Shown here one piece after another: positions 16,884-25,519 of a stretch of 64,000 nt of DNA. The first letter of the stretch is position 1. Each line of letters opens with the position of its first letter. This stretch comes from Actinophytocola sp035634895 (GTDB lineage Bacteria; Actinomycetota; Actinomycetes; Mycobacteriales; Pseudonocardiaceae): positions 1 through 64,000 of the forward strand of contig NZ_DASQCC010000223.1 of NCBI RefSeq assembly GCF_035634895.1, written 5' to 3'. The notes below the pieces were generated by a model. That model was not told the DNA's origin, made no database searches, and saw only the letters and a list, made by a program, of their open reading frames with translations. Position numbers and translations under genes: made by a program.

Positions 16884-18233
16884 GTGATGGTGCCGTCGCT
16901 CGAGCCGGTTGATCCGGTCGACCCCGTGGAGGAGCCGGCAGGCGAGTCCACAGTCGACTGGACCGCGCTGCCCGACGCCGTCCGCACGCGCATCGCCGAG
17001 CTGGGCGCGGAGGCGCTCGGCGCGCTGCCCAAGATCGATGTGCCCCAGCAGTTGCGTGCCGTCGCCCGGTTCACCCCGGCCAAGCGGGCGCGGCTCGGCG
17101 CGGGCACGATCGTCGCGAGCCTGCGTGACTCGGTCGCCTTCCGCACCGCGGTCGTCGAGTGGTGCCGTGAGCACCGGCCCGCGGTGCTCGACCTGTCCGG
17201 CGACGACGCGGCCGTCGTGGCCGCCGCGGCGGTGCTGCTCGGTGAGGACACCGCCCCGCACTACGTCGAGCTGGTCTCCCGCCGTGCCTCCGACGCGGGC
17301 CTGCGGGCACAGCGTGACGCGGCGGTCACGCGTGCCGACAGGGCGGAGACCGAGCTGGCCAGGGTCCGTGCCGAGCTGGAGGCCATACAGGGTTCCATCG
17401 ACAAGGTCCGCGCCGAGGGCGAGACGGAGCTGGAGCGCCTGCGCAAACGCCTGCGGGAGCAGGGAGTGCGGGTCCGCGCGGCCAAGGACGAGGCGTCGAG
17501 CGCGAGCGCCGAGATCGCCCGCATCCGCGGCGAGGCGGAGGCACAGGTCAAGGCGCTGACCGAGCAGCGCGACCGGGAACGGGACCGCGCCGAGTCCGAA
17601 CGCACCAGGGCGGAACGCGCCGAGGCGGACGCCGAGATCGCCCGCCAGTCCGCCCGCGAGGCCCGCCAGGCCGACGAGGTCCGCCTCGCGCTGCTGGTCG
17701 ACACCCTCGACGGGGCGGTCACGGGCCTGCGTCGCGAACTGGCCCTCGGCGGCTCCGGCCCACGCCCCGCCGACCTCGTCCGGGGCGCGACGGAGGCCCA
17801 CGGGGCGGTCAGCCGGGTCGAGGACCCGGCGGCACTGGAGCGGCTGCTGACCCTGCCGACCGTGCATGTCGTGGTCGACGGGTACAACGTGACGAAGACC
17901 GGCTATCCCGAGCTGCCGCTGTCCGAGCAGCGGGAACGGTTGATCCGGCAGCTGGCCGCGCTCGCGGCCCGCACGTCCGCCGAGGTGACGCTGGTGTTCG
18001 ACGGCGCGGGCGTGGTCGCCGTGCCGACCACCGCGCCAAGGGGTGTGCGCGTGCTGTTCAGCGACCCTGGCGTGCTGGCCGACGACGTGATCCGGGCGCT
18101 CGTCACGGCCGAGCCGGAGGGCCGCCCGGTGGTCGTGGTGACGTCGGACCGCGCGGTCGCCGACTCGGTCCGCCGCCGCGGCGCACACCCGGTGCCGTCG
18201 GCCGTCCTGCTGGCCAGGCTCGGTCGTAGCTAA
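16884..18233 (+). CDS. NYN/PIN-like RNA-binding protein with coiled coil
   Basis: 449 aa in three parts. An N-terminal globular domain (about 1-130) is followed by a long charged coiled coil (about 135-260; RAELEAIQGSIDKVRAEGE and similar). The C-terminal NYN domain (about 320-449) has HVVVDGYNVTKTGYPELPL, TLVFDGAG and VVVVTSDRAVADSVRRRG, which carry the conserved Asp residues of YacP/PIN-type nucleases. It is probably an RNase or RNA-binding factor. Its stop overlaps the convergent stop of the VanY gene in CTAA. Confidence 0.85.
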   Translation: MMVPSLEPVDPVDPVEEPAGESTVDWTALPDAVRTRIAELGAEALGALPKIDVPQQLRAVARFTPAKRARLGAGTIVASLRDSVAFRTAVVEWCREHRPAVLDLSGDDAAVVAAAAVLLGEDTAPHYVELVSRRASDAGLRAQRDAAVTRADRAETELARVRAELEAIQGSIDKVRAEGETELERLRKRLREQGVRVRAAKDEASSASAEIARIRGEAEAQVKALTEQRDRERDRAESERTRAERAEADAEIARQSAREARQADEVRLALLVDTLDGAVTGLRRELALGGSGPRPADLVRGATEAHGAVSRVEDPAALERLLTLPTVHVVVDGYNVTKTGYPELPLSEQRERLIRQLAALAARTSAEVTLVFDGAGVVAVPTTAPRGVRVLFSDPGVLADDVIRALVTAEPEGRPVVVVTSDRAVADSVRRRGAHPVPSAVLLARLGRS

Positions 18234-19882
18234 CGCGTGAACTCCCAGTGCCACGGCTCCTCGCGGCCGGCGCCGGGGCGGGCCCAGCCCGGGTTGACCC
18301 AGCCGAAGGCGGGTGCGTTCGCCATGAGCCACGCGTACTGGGCGGTGCCGAACGACTGGGCGCCGCCGCACAAGTCCACCGCGAGACCCCAGCCGTGGTC
18401 GCTCGTGCCGGGCACCGCCGCCAGGGCCGGTTTCTCCCCGAACAGCCGGACCTGCGCCTCGAACGTCCGGTACGAGTCCGTGACGCACACCGGCGTCCCG
18501 AACGCCCGCACATACGCCTCGTCCAACGCACCGAACGCCGCCGCCGCGTCGCAGCGCAGCACGTGTGGCCCGGTGCCGACGGAACACAGTGCGGACCGCG
18601 GGATGAACCCGTTCGGGTACCCGCCCCACACCCCCGCCGGCACCGACACGCCACCGCACCGCCATGGCAGGCCGCCGTCCGTGGCCTTCGGCACCGCACG
18701 CGCCGCCACCCGGTCGAGTGCGGGGCGCGCGTAGCCCAGCGTGTCCGGGGGGAGGTCGGTCACGACGACGCCGGCCAGGCGCGCGTCGGCCGCCAGCATG
18801 GTCCGGCCGTCCAGCACGATGCCGACGCCCTGCACGCCGTACCGCGCGGGTCCGAGGAACACCAGGTCGCCCGGTTGGGGGTCGGTGACCGGCGCGAGCA
18901 CCGAGTACTGCTCGGCGATCCCGAACGGCAGGCCGTACGCGGCCCGGACCAGGCCGTCGCACGAGTACGCCACCGGACCGGTGCCGTCCTCGCCCGGCAC
19001 GTACGGCCTGCCGAGCGCGTCGACCGCGTAGGTCACGGCCGCGATGGTCTCCGCCGGCAGTACCAGCATCCGTTCTCCGGACGGCAGTGTCCGGACAGCG
19101 ACACCGGGCTCGGCCAGGGCCGTCAGTCCGGCCGGGAAGTGATGAGGATCACGCAGGTCTCGCGCGGCGGGCGGCGTGATGCCCGCCGCCAGCCGGTCGA
19201 CGTAGGCGTGCCAGTTGGCGGCCGTCGTCCTGGCGCGGTCCTGCTGGGCCCGCTGCCGCGCGACGACCGCGGCGTTCGTGTCGGCCACGACGCCCCGCAG
19301 CTCCGACGACACGGCCGCGGCCCGGTTGCTGGCGTCCGAGTCGCGGCGGTCCAGGTCGTCCTTGCGGCGCTGGGCGGCGGACGCCATCGCCGACGCGGTG
19401 TTCTCGGCGCGCACCGCCGCGTCCTGCCGGCGGAGCGCGCCGCTCAGGCGTTCGGCCTGGTCGGCGCGTAGCTGGGCGAGCAGGCCGGTGCCGTCGAGGA
19501 AGGCGCGCGGGTCGCCGGCCGACAGCAGCGCACGCAGCTCGACGGGCTGGGCGAGGGTCTCGTAGACAGTGGAGGAGTAGGCGTCCACCTCGGCCTGCTG
19601 GGCCGACACGACCCGGTCGGCGGCCTCGCGTTCGGCTCGTGCGGCGGTCGCGGCGCCGGTGGCCGCGCCCAGGTCCCGCTCCGCGTCGTGGATCTGGCCG
19701 GCGAGGTCGGCGAGCTCCCGCTGGACGTCGGTGGCCGTGCGTTGCAGGCCGGCGACCTCGGGGCCGGCGAACGCGGCGCCGGGACGCGGGTCGGCCGGGG
19801 TGCCGCCCGGCGGACCGGGCTCCGGCTGTCCCGGCGCGGTCAACAGGGTGGCGGCGAGCACCAGCCCGGCGGCGATGCGCAC
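18230..19882 (-). CDS. secreted coiled-coil, NlpC/P60-like and VanY carboxypeptidase fusion
   Basis: 550 aa from the GTG at 19882, set by GGGAGG 6 nt upstream. Order: signal peptide (1-20); coiled coil (about 45-230) like the N-termini of RipA/RipC; an NlpC/P60-like domain (about 300-400); a VanY-type D,D-carboxypeptidase (about 440-550) with SYRTFEAQ, GTSDHGWGLAVDL and WHWEF zinc and catalytic residues. The NlpC part keeps the Cys (YSCDGLVRAAYG) but lacks the His seen in the two neighbouring RipC-type proteins (GVGIVL where they have HHVAMF). It may only bind peptidoglycan there while VanY cuts. The combination is unusual. Confidence 0.87.
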   Translation of the reverse strand: MRIAAGLVLAATLLTAPGQPEPGPPGGTPADPRPGAAFAGPEVAGLQRTATDVQRELADLAGQIHDAERDLGAATGAATAARAEREAADRVVSAQQAEVDAYSSTVYETLAQPVELRALLSAGDPRAFLDGTGLLAQLRADQAERLSGALRRQDAAVRAENTASAMASAAQRRKDDLDRRDSDASNRAAAVSSELRGVVADTNAAVVARQRAQQDRARTTAANWHAYVDRLAAGITPPAARDLRDPHHFPAGLTALAEPGVAVRTLPSGERMLVLPAETIAAVTYAVDALGRPYVPGEDGTGPVAYSCDGLVRAAYGLPFGIAEQYSVLAPVTDPQPGDLVFLGPARYGVQGVGIVLDGRTMLAADARLAGVVVTDLPPDTLGYARPALDRVAARAVPKATDGGLPWRCGGVSVPAGVWGGYPNGFIPRSALCSVGTGPHVLRCDAAAAFGALDEAYVRAFGTPVCVTDSYRTFEAQVRLFGEKPALAAVPGTSDHGWGLAVDLCGGAQSFGTAQYAWLMANAPAFGWVNPGWARPGAGREEPWHWEFTR

Positions 19883-20102
19883 GCGGTACCTCCCTGGGCC
19901 ACGGTCTCTACCGCGTACAACGCCTGAGTTGATACGGAGGTGCGTGGCCCCCGGTTCACTCGTTTCCCGGCGTGCTCGGCAGGCGGTAATACAGGGGCGG
20001 CGAGCCGTGGAAGTCATTCCCGACCTGTACGAAGTCCGAAATTGTCGGTGGTCTGCCATAACGTGCGCCGCAGGAGGCCGACAGAGGACGAAGGAGCCGG
20101 GA

Positions 20103-20288
20103 ATGATCATCGACTGCGACAGCTGCGTGGTTCGTGGGCTGGCCTGCGAGGACTGTGTGGTGAGCGTGCTGCTGGGTATGCCGGAGAACGTCGAGATCGA
20201 CGCGCTGGAGCAACGTGCCATCGACGCACTCGGGAGGGCGGGCATAGTCCCCCGACTGCGTCTGGAACGGGTGAACCGGTCGGCTTGA
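20103..20288 (+). CDS. 61-aa protein with two CxxC knuckles
   Basis: A small protein, MIIDCDSCVVRGLACEDC at the N-terminus, with pairs C5-x2-C8 and C15-x2-C18. These look like a zinc- or iron-binding knuckle. The rest is an amphipathic helical tail. The ATG is preceded by AAGGAG, 6 nt away, so it is a good gene despite its size. I believe similar small proteins occur next to NlpC/P60 genes in other actinomycetes but cannot check. It reads away from the VanY fusion and towards the RipC-type genes. Function unknown. Confidence 0.8.
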   Translation: MIIDCDSCVVRGLACEDCVVSVLLGMPENVEIDALEQRAIDALGRAGIVPRLRLERVNRSA

Positions 20289-20727
20289 GGGCGATTTGTC
20301 CGACACGTCCGACTGATGGTTCCCGTCGCCAAACGGTCGGTGGATGTCGCCGAACGGTGTGGTTGCGTTCCCGCAACGCGGTGAACTGAGCTGTTGCCGT
20401 GATCACAGGGTGCTGTTGGCACTGCTCCATTGGTGTTCAGCAGCGTTCTGCCGAGTTTTTTGGGCGGGCCAGGTAGACGCATCGACTCACGTTTCGTAAC
20501 CTGTCCGAGATCTCGTGGCAGGCAGTGGTCCACCCCGAGGGCCCTACGCGAGATCGCCGCCGAAGCCGGTCACACGAACGGAGCTTTCACAAGCGCCGTC
20601 ACGGGTGGTCGGACCGGATTCCCCCACGGTGGGTGGAGCAGACGATGGGCAGTCGCAATCGCGGTAGCTCCTTGTCAAAAACGGCTCACCCGGTCGGCGG
20701 TTCGGATGTAAGGGAGATACGCGCGAC
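20289..20727 (+). other. 439-bp non-coding leader region before the RipC-type genes
   Basis: No convincing gene is seen. It is less GC-rich than its surroundings and begins with a 13-bp direct repeat (20325-20358). I looked for the ydaO/yuaA cyclic-di-AMP riboswitch, which often precedes NlpC/P60 genes in actinobacteria, and found no convincing match to its conserved blocks. The length suggests a long regulated 5' region. Confidence 0.55.
20325..20358. repeat. 13-bp direct repeat at 21-bp spacing
   Basis: GTCGCCAAACGGT (20325-20337) and GTCGCCGAACGGT (20346-20358) differ at one base and start exactly 21 bp apart, two helical turns. It could be a double operator for a regulator of the cell-wall hydrolase genes; no binding protein can be named. 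Confidence 0.6.
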
Positions 20728-21804
20728 GTGGCGTCGCAAAGAACCAGGCGCGCAGCCCGTGCGGGACTGAGTGTCACCGCCGCAGCCGCGGCGGTGTTGT
20801 TCTCCGTGCCGGGCCCTGCACTCGCCGTTCCCCTCGCTTACCAGCAGCCCCCACCCCCGAACACCGCGTCGGAAGCGCTGGCCCAGTACCAGCAACTGTC
20901 GCAGCAGGTCTCGGCCGTCAACGAGCAGTTGCTCGCGGCCAAGACCGACCTCGACGCGAAGAACGCGGCACTCAACCAGGCCAACCAGGACCTCACCTCG
21001 GCCAACGCGGCGAAGCAGCAGGCCGCCGCGGACGAGGAGGCATACCGGGGCCAGGTCGACGAGCTGACCAACGCGTCCTTCCAGGGCGCTCGGTTCAACA
21101 AGCTCTCCGCGTTGCTCACGGGCGACTCGGCGGACGACTTCCTGGAGCGCGCGTCCGCGCTCGGGGTGCTCGCGTCCGACAACTCCGAGGCGCTCTCGAA
21201 GCTCTCCGCCGCGACGAACCAGGCGGCGTCGGCCGAGAAGAAGGCGAAGGACGCCCAGAAGCGCGCCACCGACGCCCAGACCGCGGCCCAGCAGCTGACC
21301 GACAAGATCACCAAGACCAAGACCGACCTCGACGCCCAGATCGACAAGGTCGAGGACGCCTACGACGAGCTGTCCGGCGCGGACAAGAGCACGTTGCGCG
21401 GCGAGCAGGACAACAGCGTCTACCTCGCCGGCCCCGGCGTGGGTGGGCAGGCGGCCGCGGCCGCCATGTCACAGCGGGGCAAGCCGTACGTGTGGGGTGC
21501 GGCCGGTCCGAGCAGCTACGACTGCTCCGGTCTGACGATGTGGGCCTACGGCCAGGTCGGCGTCTCGCTTCCCCACTCCAGCCGCGCGCAGTACGGCTAC
21601 GGAAAGTCCGTGCCCTACGGCCAATGGCAGCCCGGTGACCTGCTGTTCTACGGCAGCAGCGCGGGCTCGATCCACCACGTCGCGATGTTCATCGGCAACG
21701 GCCAGCTGGTGCACGCCTCGACGACCGGTACCCCGGTCAAGACAGGCGCCGCGCCGACGGGCGGCGGCAGTGACTACCTCGGCGCCCGGCGCATCGCCGG
21801 CTGA
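20728..21804 (+). CDS. RipC-type NlpC/P60 peptidoglycan endopeptidase, paralogue 1
   Basis: 358 aa. Signal peptide 1-33 (cleavage after ALA), a Gln/Ala-rich coiled coil (about 45-235) and an NlpC/P60 domain at the C-terminus with the catalytic set Cys (SYDCSGLTMW), His (SIHHVAMF) and a third polar residue (LVHAST). Such enzymes cut the D-Glu-mDAP bond of stem peptides and are held inactive by the coiled coil until activated (family knowledge for RipA/RipC). The position matches mycobacterial Rv2190c. GTG start with GGGAG upstream. It is followed by its own terminator and a near-copy of itself. Confidence 0.9.
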   Translation: MASQRTRRAARAGLSVTAAAAAVLFSVPGPALAVPLAYQQPPPPNTASEALAQYQQLSQQVSAVNEQLLAAKTDLDAKNAALNQANQDLTSANAAKQQAAADEEAYRGQVDELTNASFQGARFNKLSALLTGDSADDFLERASALGVLASDNSEALSKLSAATNQAASAEKKAKDAQKRATDAQTAAQQLTDKITKTKTDLDAQIDKVEDAYDELSGADKSTLRGEQDNSVYLAGPGVGGQAAAAAMSQRGKPYVWGAAGPSSYDCSGLTMWAYGQVGVSLPHSSRAQYGYGKSVPYGQWQPGDLLFYGSSAGSIHHVAMFIGNGQLVHASTTGTPVKTGAAPTGGGSDYLGARRIAG

Positions 21805-21825
21805 GGACGACAAATTACGAAAAGC

Positions 21826-21859
21826 CTGGGGGCCGGCGCGTTCTCGCGTCGGCCCCCAG
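21826..21859 (+). terminator. hairpin terminator after RipC-type paralogue 1
   Basis: CTGGGGGCCGGCGCG pairs with CGCGTCGGCCCCCAG around a TTCT loop, with one G-T pair. The same hairpin in slightly changed form follows paralogue 2, so it was part of the duplicated unit. Confidence 0.85.
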
Positions 21860-21887
21860 CGCTCCAAGCCAAGGGAGAAAACACGAC

Positions 21888-22967
21888 GTGGCGTCGGAAA
21901 AAACCAGGCGTGGAGCTCGAGCGGGACTGAGCATCGCGGCCGCCATCATGGTGACGGTGCTCTCCGTCCCGGGTACGGCGCTCGCCGTGCCCTTCGCCTC
22001 CCAGCCGCCCCCGGCCACCCCGGGCACCGCGTCCGAGGCGCTGGCCCAGTACCAGCAGCTGTCGCAGCAGGCCGAGACGGTCAGCGAGCAGCTGAACGCC
22101 GCCAAGGTCGACCTCGACGCGAAGAACGCGGCGCTCAACCAGGCGAACCAGGACCTCACCGCGGCCGACGCCTCGATGAAGCAGGCGAAGGCCGACGAGG
22201 AGGCCTACCGCGGCCAGGTCGACGACCTGACCAACGCGTCCTTCCAGGGCGCCCGGTTCAACAAGCTCTCCGCGTTGCTCACCGGTGACTCGGCGGACGA
22301 CTTCCTGGAGCGGGCCTCCGCGCTCGGCGTCCTCGCGTCCGACAACTCCGAGGCGCTCTCGAAGCTGTCCGCCGCGACGAACCAGGCGGCGACCGCGGAG
22401 AAGACGGCGAAGGACGCCCAGAAGCGGGCGACCGACGCCCAGGTGGCGGCCCAGCAGCTGACCGACAAGATCACCAAGACCAAGACCGACCTCGACGCCC
22501 AGGTCAGCAAGGTCAAGGACGCGTACGACGAGCTGTCCGGCGCGGACAAGACCGCGCTGCGTGGCGAGGAGGACAAGAGCGTCTACCTGGGCGGTGCCGG
22601 GCTCGGTGGGCAGGCGGCGGCCAAGGCCATGTCGCAGCGGGGCAAGCCGTACGTGTGGGGCGCGGCCGGTCCGAGCAGCTACGACTGCTCCGGTCTGACG
22701 ATGTGGGCCTACGGCCAGGTCGGCATCTCGCTGCCGCACTCCAGCCGTGCGCAGTACGGCTACGGCAAGGCCGTGACCGACGGTCAGTACCAGCCCGGTG
22801 ACCTGCTGTTCTACGGCAGCAGCGCGAGCTCCATCCACCACGTCGCGATGTTCGTCGGCGACGGCCTGCTGGTGCACGCCTCGACCGAAGGCGTGCCCGT
22901 CAAGACGGCCGCCGCGACGAAGGGTGCCGGTAGCGACTTCCTCGGCGCCCGGCGCATCGCCGGCTGA
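21888..22967 (+). CDS. RipC-type NlpC/P60 peptidoglycan endopeptidase, paralogue 2
   Basis: 359 aa, a tandem duplicate of the preceding gene. The block from ANASFQGARFNKLS through the coiled coil and the whole catalytic domain is almost unchanged, whereas the signal peptide and the first coiled-coil part have drifted. Catalytic Cys (SYDCSGLTMW) and His (SIHHVAMF) are intact. GTG start, AAGGGAG about 11 nt upstream. It lies 83 bp after paralogue 1 across a terminator, so the two may be expressed separately. It probably cuts peptidoglycan stem peptides during division. Confidence 0.9.
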   Translation: MASEKTRRGARAGLSIAAAIMVTVLSVPGTALAVPFASQPPPATPGTASEALAQYQQLSQQAETVSEQLNAAKVDLDAKNAALNQANQDLTAADASMKQAKADEEAYRGQVDDLTNASFQGARFNKLSALLTGDSADDFLERASALGVLASDNSEALSKLSAATNQAATAEKTAKDAQKRATDAQVAAQQLTDKITKTKTDLDAQVSKVKDAYDELSGADKTALRGEEDKSVYLGGAGLGGQAAAKAMSQRGKPYVWGAAGPSSYDCSGLTMWAYGQVGISLPHSSRAQYGYGKAVTDGQYQPGDLLFYGSSASSIHHVAMFVGDGLLVHASTEGVPVKTAAATKGAGSDFLGARRIAG

Positions 22968-22980
22968 GAACGACCACGAC

Positions 22981-23012
22981 CTTGGGGCCGGCGCGTTCGC
23001 GTCGGCCCCAAG
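22981..23012 (+). terminator. hairpin terminator after RipC-type paralogue 2
   Basis: CTTGGGGCCGGCGCG and CGCGTCGGCCCCAAG form a stem with a minimal loop. Compared with 21826-21859, the stem base changed from CTGG/CCAG to CTTGG/CCAAG, keeping pairing. Confidence 0.85.
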
Positions 23013-23025
23013 CCGTGGAAACCCC

Positions 23026-23031
23026 TAGCAT
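23026..23031 (+). promoter_or_regulatory. -10-like TAGCAT before the zinc peptidase gene
   Basis: TAGCAT ends 7 nt before the GTG at 23039, the spacing seen at other apparently leaderless genes in this window. It overlaps the alternative ATG at 23030, which argues for the GTG start. Confidence 0.5.
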
Positions 23032-23038
23032 GCATCCT

Positions 23039-24379
23039 GTGCAGCCCAGAGCGAGGATCCGGACGTGGCTCGGCGCGGCCGTCGCCGTGGCCGTGCTCGG
23101 TGGGCTCGCCCTGGTCTCGTTCCCCGGCGGCACGGCCCCGCCCGCTTCGACCGGCGGCCCCGGCCGCCCGATGGGCGCGGTCAGCCCGGCCCCGCACGTC
23201 GACGAGGCCACCCGCACCGACGCCGTGGGCGCCCTGCTCCGCCGCCGTGCCCTCGCCGTGCGGAACCACGACGAGCCGGCGTTCCTCGCCACCCTCGACC
23301 CGAAGGCCGACCCGGTGTTCGTGGCCGGGCAGCGGCGCATGTTCACCAACCTCGCCGGCGTCCCGTTCGACGAGTGGAGCTACCGGCTGCGTGCCGACGA
23401 CGCCCTCGACCTGACCGAGCTGCCGGACACGGGCCCGGCGGACGAGCTGTGGGCGCCCGCCGTCGACCTGCACTACGCGTTGCACGGCGCGGACCTCGTC
23501 CCGACCGACCGGGCCATGGGCTACCTGTTCGCCCGGCACGGCGACGCCTGGTACCTGCGGTCCGACACCGCGCTCGGCGGGCTCGGCCGCAACACGTGGC
23601 GCGGCCCGTGGGACTTCGCGCCGTGTGTGGTGGCCGCGACCCGGTACGGCATCGTGCTGAGCCATCCCGGCAGCGAGCCGATGGTGGACCGGCTGGTGCA
23701 CGAGCTGGACTCGTCCGTCGAGGCGGTCAGCGCGGTCTGGCCGACGTCCTGGTCGCACCGGGTCGCGTTCCTGCTGCCGGACTCACCCGGCGAGATGCGG
23801 GCGCTGGTCGGCCCGGACTTCCCGGTCGAGTCGGTCGTCGCGGTCGCGGTCGCGGACCGGGTGGACAACAGGACCCGCACGGTGGCGGGGCAGCGCGTGG
23901 TGCTGAGCCCGTCCGGGGTCCGGACGCTGTCGGTCGCGTCGCTGCGGATCGTGCTGCGGCACGAGATCACCCACCTCGCGGCCCGCGCGGACACCGTCGA
24001 CGGCTCGCCGACCTGGCTGCTGGAGGGCTTCGCGGACTACGTGGGCTACCGGGACAGCGGGGTCACCCTCGCCGAGGGCGCGCCGGACCTGGCGAAGCAG
24101 GTGCGGCACGGCGACCCGCCCACCGCGCTGCCGGAGGACCGGGCGTTCCGGTCGGGCGGCGCGGAGCTGGACCTGGCCTACCAGCAGAGCTGGTCGGTCA
24201 CCCGCTACATCGCCGAGCGGTACGGCGAGCCGGCGCTGATCGCCGTGTACCGCAAGCTCGCCGGCGCCGGCCCGGTGTCCGCCCTGGAGACCGACGCGAT
24301 GCTGCGTGGGCTGCTCGGCGTGGACCGCGACGGGCTCGTGGGCGGCTGGCAGTCATACCTGAAGGACACCCTCAAGTAG
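23039..24379 (+). CDS. membrane-anchored zinc metallopeptidase (peptidase MA-like)
   Basis: 446 aa from the GTG at 23039 (ATG 23030 is the alternative). One N-terminal membrane helix (about residues 8-28) is followed by a Pro/Gly-rich linker. The C-terminal half has the gluzincin motif LRHEITHLAAR with a third ligand Glu in TWLLEGFADYVG about 20 residues on. The N-terminal region (about 60-170) resembles NTF2-like domains. It lies downstream of the RipC-type genes behind a terminator, at the place of Rv2189c. The substrate is unknown; an extracellular role is likely. Confidence 0.8.
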   Translation: MQPRARIRTWLGAAVAVAVLGGLALVSFPGGTAPPASTGGPGRPMGAVSPAPHVDEATRTDAVGALLRRRALAVRNHDEPAFLATLDPKADPVFVAGQRRMFTNLAGVPFDEWSYRLRADDALDLTELPDTGPADELWAPAVDLHYALHGADLVPTDRAMGYLFARHGDAWYLRSDTALGGLGRNTWRGPWDFAPCVVAATRYGIVLSHPGSEPMVDRLVHELDSSVEAVSAVWPTSWSHRVAFLLPDSPGEMRALVGPDFPVESVVAVAVADRVDNRTRTVAGQRVVLSPSGVRTLSVASLRIVLRHEITHLAARADTVDGSPTWLLEGFADYVGYRDSGVTLAEGAPDLAKQVRHGDPPTALPEDRAFRSGGAELDLAYQQSWSVTRYIAERYGEPALIAVYRKLAGAGPVSALETDAMLRGLLGVDRDGLVGGWQSYLKDTLK

Positions 24380-24382
24380 GGT
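24377..24382 (+). promoter_or_regulatory. -10-like TAGGGT before pimB
   Basis: TAGGGT overlaps the stop codon of the peptidase gene and ends 6 nt before the pimB GTG, so a leaderless transcript is likely. Confidence 0.55.
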
Positions 24383-24388
24383 TTACCG

Positions 24389-25519
24389 GTGACTCGGACC
24401 CTGCTCGTGACCAACGACTTCCCGCCGCGTCTCGGTGGGATCCAGTCCTACCTGCACGCGCTGGCCACCGGGCTGCCCGACGGCGACCTCGTCGTGTACG
24501 CCCCGAGCTGGGACGGTGCCGAGGAGTTCGACGCGGCACAGCCCTTCCCGGTCGTGCGTCACCAGGGCCTGATGCTGCCGACTCCCGCGCTTGCCCGCCG
24601 CGCCAAGGAGATCCTGCGTGCGGAGGCGTGCGACACGGTCTGGTTCGGCGCGGCGGCGCCGCTGGCGCTGCTCGGCCCGACGATGCGGGCGGCCGGCGCG
24701 CGGCGAGTGATCGCCAGCACACACGGCCACGAGGTGGGCTGGTCGATGCTGCCCGGCGCGTGGCACGCACTGCGGCGCATCGGCTCCACATCGGACGCGG
24801 TGACGTTCGTGAGCAAGTACACGAGGTCCCGCTTCGCCTCGGCGTTCGGCCGGATGGCGGCCCTGGAGTACCTGCCGTCCGGTGTGGACACCGACGTGTT
24901 CAAACCGGACTTCCACGCCCGCAAGGAGATCCGCACCCGCTACGGCCTCGGCGACCGGCCGACGGCGGTGTGCGTGTCCCGCCTGTGGCCCCGTAAGGGC
25001 CAGGACATGCTGATCAGGGCGCTGCCGGCCATCCGTGAGCGGGTGCCGGAGGCGGCGCTGCTGCTGGTGGGCGGCGGCCCGTACGAGGACCGCCTGCGCG
25101 CGCTGGTGGCGCAGCTGGACCTGTCGTCCCACGTGGTCTTCACCGGACGGGTGCCGTCGGCGGAGCTGCCGGCGCACTACGTGGCCGGCGACGTGTTCGC
25201 GATGCCCTGCCGCACCCACGGCCGCGGCCTGGACGTGGAGGGCCTCGGCATCGTCTACCTGGAGGCGTCCGCGTCCGGGCTGCCTGTGGTGGCGGGGAAC
25301 TCCGGGGGCGCCCCGGAAGCCGTCCTGGACGGGGTCACCGGCAACGTCGTGGACGGGCGGGACGTCCCGGCCATCGCGAAGTCCGTCGCCGACCTGCTCG
25401 CCGACCCCACCATGGCGACGGAGATGGGCGACGCCGGCCGCCGCTGGGTCTCGAAGCGGTGGCGCTGGGCGGACATGGCGACGCGCCTGACCAACCTGCT
25501 GTCGGGCAAGGCCTTCTGA
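24389..25519 (+). CDS. pimB: GDP-mannose-dependent phosphatidylinositol mannosyltransferase
   Basis: GT4-family glycosyltransferase of 376 aa. It adds the second mannose in phosphatidylinositol mannoside synthesis in the cytoplasmic membrane (PimB', Rv2188c, by family and position). N-terminal LVTNDFPPRLGGIQSYLHAL is the acceptor-side Gly-rich loop. The C-terminal domain has GVDTDVFKP, SRLWPRKGQDMLI and the donor-site EX7E stretch EGLGIVYLEASASGLPVV. Start by leaderless GTG at 24389. Converges on the acyl-CoA-synthetase-like gene with the stops adjacent. Confidence 0.93.
   Translation: MTRTLLVTNDFPPRLGGIQSYLHALATGLPDGDLVVYAPSWDGAEEFDAAQPFPVVRHQGLMLPTPALARRAKEILRAEACDTVWFGAAAPLALLGPTMRAAGARRVIASTHGHEVGWSMLPGAWHALRRIGSTSDAVTFVSKYTRSRFASAFGRMAALEYLPSGVDTDVFKPDFHARKEIRTRYGLGDRPTAVCVSRLWPRKGQDMLIRALPAIRERVPEAALLLVGGGPYEDRLRALVAQLDLSSHVVFTGRVPSAELPAHYVAGDVFAMPCRTHGRGLDVEGLGIVYLEASASGLPVVAGNSGGAPEAVLDGVTGNVVDGRDVPAIAKSVADLLADPTMATEMGDAGRRWVSKRWRWADMATRLTNLLSGKAF

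Noticed and set aside
20289..20727. ydaO/yuaA cyclic-di-AMP riboswitch before the RipC-type gene
   Set aside because: The context fits, but I could not find the conserved blocks of the aptamer in the right order. An Infernal search with the Rfam model would decide.
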